Assembly: GCA_013152045.1 (NCBI GenBank) | Contig: JAADGZ010000257.1 | Coordinates: forward strand, 1 to 9,403 | Length of the DNA stretch: 9,403 nucleotides | From: Gammaproteobacteria bacterium | Lineage (GTDB): Bacteria; Pseudomonadota; Gammaproteobacteria; UBA6429; Thiohalophilaceae | Reading direction: 5' to 3' | Shown: one piece after another, positions 1-5,500 of the stretch | Position numbering within the stretch: the first letter of the stretch is position 1 | Layout of the letters: each line of letters opens with the position of its first letter | Position numbers and translations under genes: made by a program | Notes under the pieces: model-generated | Told to the model about the DNA's origin: nothing | What the model saw: only the letters and a program-made list of their open reading frames with translations | Database searches by the model: none

Positions 1-13
1 TGATTCGGGTATC

Positions 14-39
14 CGTTCCCACGCAGGAGCGTGGGAACG
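14..39. repeat. Short perfect palindrome (REP-like intergenic repeat)
   Basis: An 11-bp arm cgttcccacgc (14-24), a 4-nt loop agga (25-28) and the exact reverse complement gcgtgggaacg (29-39) form a GC-rich perfect hairpin. It lies 52 bp upstream of the rsmE start codon. No run of T follows on either side, so a simple Rho-independent terminator is not supported. From memory, near-identical GTTCCCACGC/GCGTGGGAAC palindromes are dispersed in intergenic regions of many gammaproteobacteria, including methanotrophs. That makes a REP-like dispersed element the best reading. Its role here (termination of an upstream transcript, mRNA end protection, or none) is not visible. Confidence 0.75.
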
Positions 40-44
40 AGAGA

Positions 45-85
45 ATCTTTTCCCTTGTATCTTTTCCCTTGTATCTTGTATCTTA
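45..85 (+). repeat. Tandem direct repeat, 14-bp unit, ahead of rsmE
   Basis: The unit atcttttcccttgt occurs twice without mismatch (45-58 and 59-72). It is followed by a shortened 7-bp copy atcttgt (73-79) and a last partial atctta (80-85). The array fills the whole space between the palindrome at 14-39 and the rsmE start codon at 92, and is strongly pyrimidine-rich on the plus strand. It leaves no purine-rich Shine-Dalgarno sequence. The pattern fits slipped-strand expansion of a small repeat. Any effect on rsmE expression is inference. Confidence 0.8.
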
Positions 86-91
86 TACCGC

Positions 92-829
92 ATGCGCATC
101 TCCCGTATTTACCTTCCCTCTACTCTTATCGCCGGTAGCGAAGTCGAGCTCGATGAGCGTGCTCGTCAGTATGTGCTTCAGGTTCTGCGTCTTAAATCCG
201 GCAGCCCGCTGATCATCTTTAACGGCGAGGGGGATGAATATGCGGCGAGACTTACTCTGGCAGAGAAACGTCGCGCAACGGTCTTGCTGGAAGAGCAGCG
301 CAGTCCTGTTCGGGAGTCGCCCCTGGCCATTCATCTGGGGCTGGGTATTTCAAAGGGCGAGCGTATGGACTATGCCATACAGAAAGCGGTGGAACTGGGC
401 GTAAGCGAAATCACCCCTTTGTTTAGCCAGCACTGTGTCGTTAAGCTGGATGAAAAACGTAGCCTTAATCGGCTGCGTCACTGGCAGGCTATTATTATCA
501 GTGCCAGCGAACAATGCGGGCGCAACCAGCTTGCGCAACTGCATCCGCCGCTGGAGTTTTGCCACTGGGTCGAGACAAAGAGTACGGGCATCGATCTCAT
601 TCTTGCGCCACAGGCAGATCAAACGCTGGCTCAGATTCAGCCTGCGCCACGGCAATTGCGGTTGGTTATTGGTCCGGAAGGTGGTTTTTCAGATCGTGAA
701 ATTGAAACAGCAAAGTCCGCGCATTTTATCGCCGTCGGTCTTGGTCCGCGTATATTGCGAACAGAAACCGCCGTCGTCGCCGGTTTGAGCGCGTTACAGA
801 CGTTATGGGGAGATTTAAATCGCGTTTGA
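92..829 (+). CDS. rsmE: 16S rRNA (uracil(1498)-N3)-methyltransferase RsmE
   Basis: RsmE methylates N3 of U1498 in helix 44 of 16S rRNA, using S-adenosylmethionine, on the assembled 30S subunit in the cytoplasm. The 245-residue product has the usual length for the family. An N-terminal PUA-like RNA-binding region (about 1-75, starting MRISRIYLP) is followed by a SPOUT knotted methyltransferase domain. Visible motifs are KGERMDYAIQKAVELGV (88-104), SEQCGRN (139-145), the SAM-site loop IGPEGGF (193-199) and the knot motif LGPRILRTETA (217-227). The ATG at 92 is chosen because the family begins MR.xRIY. No Shine-Dalgarno sequence precedes it; the upstream stretch is a pyrimidine-rich tandem repeat. 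The gene converges on chpC across a 169-bp gap. As I recall, rsmE also lies near the pil-chp cluster in P. aeruginosa, so the neighbourhood may be ancestral. The protein is a housekeeping enzyme with no known part in pilus signalling. Confidence 0.95.
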   Translation: MRISRIYLPSTLIAGSEVELDERARQYVLQVLRLKSGSPLIIFNGEGDEYAARLTLAEKRRATVLLEEQRSPVRESPLAIHLGLGISKGERMDYAIQKAVELGVSEITPLFSQHCVVKLDEKRSLNRLRHWQAIIISASEQCGRNQLAQLHPPLEFCHWVETKSTGIDLILAPQADQTLAQIQPAPRQLRLVIGPEGGFSDREIETAKSAHFIAVGLGPRILRTETAVVAGLSALQTLWGDLNRV

Positions 830-847
830 TTTTTGGACTAATCGAGT

Positions 848-929
848 TTGATGGGTTTCGCTTCGCTCTACCCATCCTACGGATGTTTAGGACAAAGTAG
901 GATGGGTAGAGCGAAGCGAAACCCATCAA
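848..929. repeat. 33-bp perfect inverted repeat (dispersed palindromic / MITE-like element)
   Basis: Arms 848-880 and 897-929 are exact reverse complements over 33 bp and enclose a 16-nt loop (881-896). Each arm contains a smaller palindrome, gatgggt...acccatc (850-856/870-876 and 901-907/921-927, 13-nt loops), so one long stem or two short stems could form. The element lies in the gap between convergent rsmE and chpC, 18 bp after the rsmE stop and 69 bp from the chpC stop. Flanking T-runs are absent, so it is not a textbook Rho-independent terminator, although a 33-bp stem could still block transcription from both sides. From memory, this GATGGGT/GAAGCGAA type of palindrome is widespread between genes in proteobacteria and is often mis-annotated as short ORFs encoding peptides such as MGRAKRNPS or GFASLYPSY, which both strands encode here. 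Confidence 0.85.
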
Positions 930-998
930 GCCCGTTTATTCAATATCATATCCCTTTCTTATACTCTGGCATGAACGCATTCAATCCCAGAAGACAGA
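930..998. other. Remainder of convergent intergenic gap, no recognised feature
   Basis: This AT-rich stretch lies between the palindromic element and the chpC stop codon. I see no stable hairpin with a T-run, no tRNA-like structure and no convincing coding region. An ATG at 971 opens a frame that only runs antisense into chpC and has no family resemblance. Confidence 0.6.
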
Positions 999-1499
999 TT
1001 AAATATTACTTAAGGCCTGCAGCTTCTGTTCCATTGCGTCCAGATCCGGTATCAACACAGACTCGCCGGAGAAATCTACAGACGCAGCAACCACATCCAT
1101 TTGTTCGTCTTTTTCTGTTACTTCAATACTGGATTCTTGAATCAGCCGCAGCTGCGGAATGCTCTGGATCAGCAGTGCAATATAGGGAATACGGGGGTTG
1201 CCATTGAGCGTGTTCAATACCGCAATACGACTAACGGCATGTTGCTGTTTGCCCACACCACTTAGCAGTTCAAACGATAATAGCGGAACGTTCTCATCAC
1301 GCCAACGGATGTTACCCAACATCCACTGCGGTGCATTTTCTACGCTTTCGGGCCTAGTGTAGCTGATCACTTCGGCTACAGCCGTATTAGGCAATAGAAT
1401 TTTAAGCTCCTGTAACGGGATCAACAGGCAATGTAGGGTATCTTTACTATGCCCGCTTAATAAGTTTTTACGTGTTTCTGCTGCACCTTGATCGGTCAT
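999..1499 (-). CDS. chpC: CheW-like adaptor protein ChpC of the Pil-Chp system
   Basis: This is a single-domain CheW-like protein of 166 residues, close to the length of P. aeruginosa ChpC. CheW domains are small beta-barrel adaptors that bridge chemoreceptors and the CheA-type kinase in cytoplasmic arrays; here the partners would be PilJ (or another receptor) and ChpA. The domain runs from about residue 22 to 160, with the characteristic centre APQWMLGNIRWRDENVPLL (56-74) and a C-terminal VLIPDLDAM (148-156). It is the last gene of the operon, 28 bp after the chpB stop. The ATG at 1499 is chosen over a GTG at 1541 because AGGA lies 7 nt ahead of it. The GTG start would add 14 residues (MKIINRLIKVQENS) unlike the family and overlap chpB. 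PilI, the other CheW protein of such systems, normally lies upstream of pilJ, so position and divergence favour ChpC. Confidence 0.85.
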   Translation of the reverse strand: MTDQGAAETRKNLLSGHSKDTLHCLLIPLQELKILLPNTAVAEVISYTRPESVENAPQWMLGNIRWRDENVPLLSFELLSGVGKQQHAVSRIAVLNTLNGNPRIPYIALLIQSIPQLRLIQESSIEVTEKDEQMDVVAASVDFSGESVLIPDLDAMEQKLQALSNI

Positions 1500-1506
1500 A
1501 CTGTTT

Positions 1507-1510
1507 TCCT
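1507..1510 (-). promoter_or_regulatory. Shine-Dalgarno AGGA deciding the chpC start
   Basis: On the minus strand ccAGGAaaacagtATG places AGGA 7 nt before the ATG at 1499. The GTG at 1541, further upstream in the same frame, has only a weak purine stretch (gaaagaa) directly against it. This supports the 166-residue form of ChpC. Confidence 0.7.
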
Positions 1511-1527
1511 GGACCTTAATTAAGCGG

Positions 1528-2556
1528 TTAATAATTTTCACTTCTTTCAGAAGAATAGTAGGTACTCAACATTTTCGCCATTTCCACCGGCGTTGCCGAC
1601 ACATTTACCAAACCCCGAAGACGCAGATTATCCGGCATAGCACTGACCACACAAGACTGCGCTTCCTGTGCCCAAACCTGGCCACCGACTTCCCGCATTT
1701 TTTTCGCCCCCATGGCAGCATCATCACCCATACCACTAAAAATGATCATCCCGGCCTTATTTCCATAGCGCAAACCAATGTCTCCAGCCGCCAGATCAAT
1801 AGAAGGTGAATATCGAGCTGGTACATCGAGCGGTTGCAGCTCAAGCGCACCTATCGGATTAATCGTCAAGCGTCGATCAACGGGAACAATCACCACCTGC
1901 TGATGGCACAGGACATGCCCTTCCTCTGCTGGCATAACAGTAAATGAGGTCATCCTGTCCAGTTGCTCGGCCAGCAGCGCCATAAAATTTTCCCCCAGGT
2001 GCTGTGCCAGTATAAAAGCAACCGGTAAATCTTCCGGAACTGCCATTAGAAATTTGGTTAACATTTCTGGGCCGCCCAGTGAGGCGCCTAGCACCCAAAC
2101 ATTTCTAGCCAAATCCTGCGAAGCATTAGAGGATCTTACTTTTGCCACTTTGCCAGAGGGCGTGTCTGCCAGCACCTTACTGAGATCCAGCGCCTCCCAT
2201 TCCGGACGCCCAGTCAACTCGGCAATCTTGAGCAACAGCTTGGCATACCACCTGGATTGCTCGCCTTGCTGGTTATGTGTCAGGGCAGAAATATCGTTGA
2301 AGATGACAGGAATATCAACATCATCCAGTAATCTATCTAGCAAGCCCGAATCATCATGCGTATTTTCATCAATATCCAGCAAGATTACATCTGGAAAAGT
2401 GCTATCAAGCTTACGAAAAAACTGCTCACTCAAAGGCTCATTGATAACAATTTTTAGCCCAATCCCCTGCATTATATTTTGTAAATATTTGCGATGTCGT
2501 ATGGAACCAGAAGCCACTGCAATATGGATGTTATCCAATTTATGGTTACTAGGCAT
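1528..2556 (-). CDS. chpB: CheB-type receptor methylesterase/glutaminase ChpB with degenerate receiver domain
   Basis: ChpB hydrolyses glutamyl methyl esters on chemoreceptors, opposing PilK and resetting the Pil-Chp signal. In this 342-residue protein the catalytic CheB domain covers about 150-335. The expected triad is visible: Ser159 in GASLGGPEM, His186 in LAQHLGENFM and Asp279 in FSGMGDDAAMGA, where the usual G of GMGxDG is Ala280. The N-terminal 110 residues have the outline of a CheY-like receiver (start IHIAVASGS; FPDVILLDID, 54-63). Asp61 fills the phosphoacceptor position, but the metal-binding acidic pair is Ser16-Gly17, the conserved Thr/Ser aligns with Asp88, and no equivalent of the conserved Lys is evident. 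It is therefore probably not controlled by phosphorylation in the normal way (inference). The gene starts 18 bp after the chpA stop. The ribosome-binding site ahead of ATG 2556 is weak (tttagaat), suggesting coupled translation. Confidence 0.9.
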   Translation of the reverse strand: MPSNHKLDNIHIAVASGSIRHRKYLQNIMQGIGLKIVINEPLSEQFFRKLDSTFPDVILLDIDENTHDDSGLLDRLLDDVDIPVIFNDISALTHNQQGEQSRWYAKLLLKIAELTGRPEWEALDLSKVLADTPSGKVAKVRSSNASQDLARNVWVLGASLGGPEMLTKFLMAVPEDLPVAFILAQHLGENFMALLAEQLDRMTSFTVMPAEEGHVLCHQQVVIVPVDRRLTINPIGALELQPLDVPARYSPSIDLAAGDIGLRYGNKAGMIIFSGMGDDAAMGAKKMREVGGQVWAQEAQSCVVSAMPDNLRLRGLVNVSATPVEMAKMLSTYYSSERSENY

Positions 2557-2574
2557 ATTCTAAATAAATATGTC

Positions 2575-5500
2575 TTAGACCATCCCCTGCTTTTCCGTCA
2601 AGGCTCGAATATTTTCCAATAATTCATCTTCACTGAAGGGTTTGCCCATATATTTGTTGACCCCAATACTGAATGCACGATCGCGATGCTTTTCACCCGT
2701 CCGCGAGGTGATCATGATAATGGGAATATCTTTTAACTCTTCATCATTACGCATATTGGTGGCCAGCTCAAAACCATCCATGCGCGGCATCTCGATGTCT
2801 AACAACATAATATCAGGCCGCACTTCAAGCAACTGACCCAAGGCATCGACTCCATCTTTGGCCGCAAGCACTTCATACTCATTGCGCTCCAGCAAGCGGG
2901 TCGTGACCTTGCGCACGGTAATGGAATCATCCACCACCATCACTGTCAGACGCTCAGCTTCCGCAACCTCGGCGGGTACAGCCGTCATCATTTCCCGGGT
3001 CATGGTGCGGCGAATAAGAATGCCCAGATCAAGAATCAATACCACGCTGCCGTCACCCATGATAGTTGCGCCCGCGACTCCTCGCAGAGAACTCAATTGC
3101 GGCCCCACAGGTTTAACCACAACCTCCCGGGTCCCCAACAAGCCATCAACTAGAATAGCCGCGCGATAATCACCACTGCGCACCATTAGCAGAGGAAGCT
3201 TCTGATCATCTTCCGGTAACGCCGTATTCTGCAAACCAATCAGGCCGGCAAGATCCATAAAACGGAATTCTTCACCCAGCCATTCATAAACAGGCTTGTC
3301 CTCGGCCTGCAGGGCATTAATTTCACTGATCGAAATCCGCTCCACACCCTGTACGCTCAACAATGGCAGAGAGAAGGTTTCTTCAGCAACATTCACCATC
3401 AAGGCGCGGGTAATGGCCAGGGTCAAGGGCAGACTAAGCGTAAAACACGTCCCTTTGCCCGACTCGGATTCAATATCAACCACACCGCCCATCTGTTTGA
3501 TAGCGGCATTGACCACATCCATGCCCACGCCACGACCGGAGATCTGAGAAACTTCCTCGGCAGTACTAAAACCGGACTCCATGATCAAAGTCTGTAGAAT
3601 ATCCTTGCTGACCTCCGCGTCAGGACTGAGCAGGCCGCTTTCAACCGCTTTATTTATGATCGCTTCATAATCAAGACCGGCGCCGTCATCGGCTATGCTG
3701 ATGACAATATCTGAACCTTCACGCTGGAACGAAAGCCTAACTTTTCCCGTTTCAGGCTTGCCATTGGCAAGCCGAACCTTCGGCAACTCAATCCCATGTG
3801 CAACCGCATTGCGTAACATATGTTCCAGCGGTGGAATAATTCTCTCCATCACGCTGCGATCAAGTTCGTTATCCAGCCCCTCCAGTTCCAGTTTGACTTT
3901 CTTGCCCAGTTCTTCACTGATCTGCCGTACAATGCGCCGCAACCTGGGAGCCTGGCCGGTGAAGGGCACCAGACGGGTGCGCATCAAACCTTCCTGCAAG
4001 TCCGTATTGACACGCGACTGTTGTAATAACAGCGTTTCAGATTCGCGGTTAATATTGGCCAGAATCACGCGCAGACTATCCAGATCGTTAAGACTTTCCA
4101 GCATGGTGCGCGATAAATGCTGCATCTGGGTAAAACGGTCAAACTCCAGTGGATCAAAGTCCTCGTTATTTTTAGCAACGGTTTCTTCTTTGCGATATTG
4201 GATCTGGGTTTCTGTTTCAATCTCGAACTGACGCAGCTGTTCCCGCAAACGTGCAACCGTCTCATCAAGTTCTTGTAAATTAGTACCAAAGGAATTGCTC
4301 TGCTGTTCCATGCGCGAACGATAAATACTGACTTCACCGGCGAAATTTACCAGGTCATCCAGCAGTTCGGCCTTCACCCGGATCTGTTCCGCTACTTTCC
4401 GTGAAGTTTGACGCCGCTCATCTTTTTTATCCGCCAGCGAAACCGATCTGTCTTCTTCAGCAGAAACAGTCGTGGCAAAGGGCACAACATTGTCATCAGG
4501 AGGCTCATCTGCAGGCGTTTCCCGATTTGTCTCAGCAACTTCTATTGCCTGCTCTGGCTCAGAATCTGATGCTAATGAAGATGACTGGCTTACTTCTTCC
4601 AACGTAACGTCTATTTCAGACCCAGCTTCATTTTCATCTTCCGAGGTTTCCGCTGGCAGCGAACGATCACCAGGCTCAATCTCTGACTCGTCTTTCTCGG
4701 TTATCTCTGTTGTCGATGAAAGATCAACGGGCTCTGAAGTCTGTGCGCTGCTCTCATCAGACTTAGTTTCAATCTTCGCTTCCGTTGCTTCAACATCGGC
4801 AGTCGTTGTAGTGCTACCGTTATCCTTGGCGGCAATTAAGGCATCAACTTCAGCGATAATGTCTTTCGCCTCAGGAATACTCTGCTGTGCTTTTAGCTGT
4901 TCCAGCATCTGCACCAGTCTATCCTGCGCCCGTTGCAGCGTGGCAAACATATTTTCTGATACCTGCTGGCGGCCTTCCGCCACTATGGTCAACATCGACT
5001 CAATGTTATGACTCAGATCGCCAACCGGCTTGACACCAGCCATGCGTGCACCGCCTTTGAGGGTATGCAGATAACGCTGCATGGCCTCGATATCATTCTG
5101 ATCATCCGGGTTCTGCTGCCAGTGGTGCAAGGTGCTGTCGCAAGCATCGAGAATTTCAACCCCTTCCTCAATGAAAATTTCCAGCAGATCTTCATCGTAT
5201 TCGGGATCCTGCATTGCCTCAGCCGAAACATCAATGGCGGTTTGCTCGTGCGCCATGATATCGGCTGTTCGGGGAGCCTCGGCAATGGTCTCTAACAGGA
5301 TCTGCAAACGTGCCATCAAGTCACGGTTGCTGTCTGCATCCGGCATTGTCTGTTCAAGAGCATTCGTTACACTACGGATATAGTCGATACAATCATTCAG
5401 CAAGCTTAGTGCATCGGCATTCATTTGCGCTTCAAGCTGAAGCAACTCATTCACGTAATGTTCAAACTGAGCACTTAGCTCGGCGACAGGAACAACCCTG

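Noticed and set aside
1..3. TGA at the window start as the stop of an upstream gene
   Set aside because: Only three bases are available; no reading frame can be shown.
14..85. CRISPR-like array
   Set aside because: The palindrome occurs once and the 14-bp units are directly adjacent without spacers, so there is no repeat-spacer structure.
726..929. Minus-strand frame over the rsmE 3' end and the repeat
   Set aside because: It begins in the palindrome and then runs antisense through rsmE; a by-product of the symmetrical repeat.
848..929. Rho-independent terminator call for the inverted repeat
   Set aside because: The stem is strong, but neither strand has a run of T directly after it, and the arm sequence looks like a dispersed repeat. 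Listed as a repeat with a possible termination effect.
848..1207. A 119-codon plus-strand frame beginning MMGFASLYPSY
   Set aside because: Its first part is the palindromic repeat translated, the same peptide start occurs on the other strand of the repeat, and the rest runs antisense through chpC. No family resemblance and no ribosome-binding site.
2054..2563. A 169-codon plus-strand frame opposite chpB
   Set aside because: Antisense to the CheB catalytic and receiver regions, with no recognisable motif; a shadow of the real gene.
3695..5011. Long plus-strand open frames (178 and 179 codons) opposite chpA
   Set aside because: They lie wholly antisense to a clearly coding conserved kinase. 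Their composition (Ser-rich, no domains) is what reverse reading of the Asp/Glu/Leu-rich chpA codons gives.
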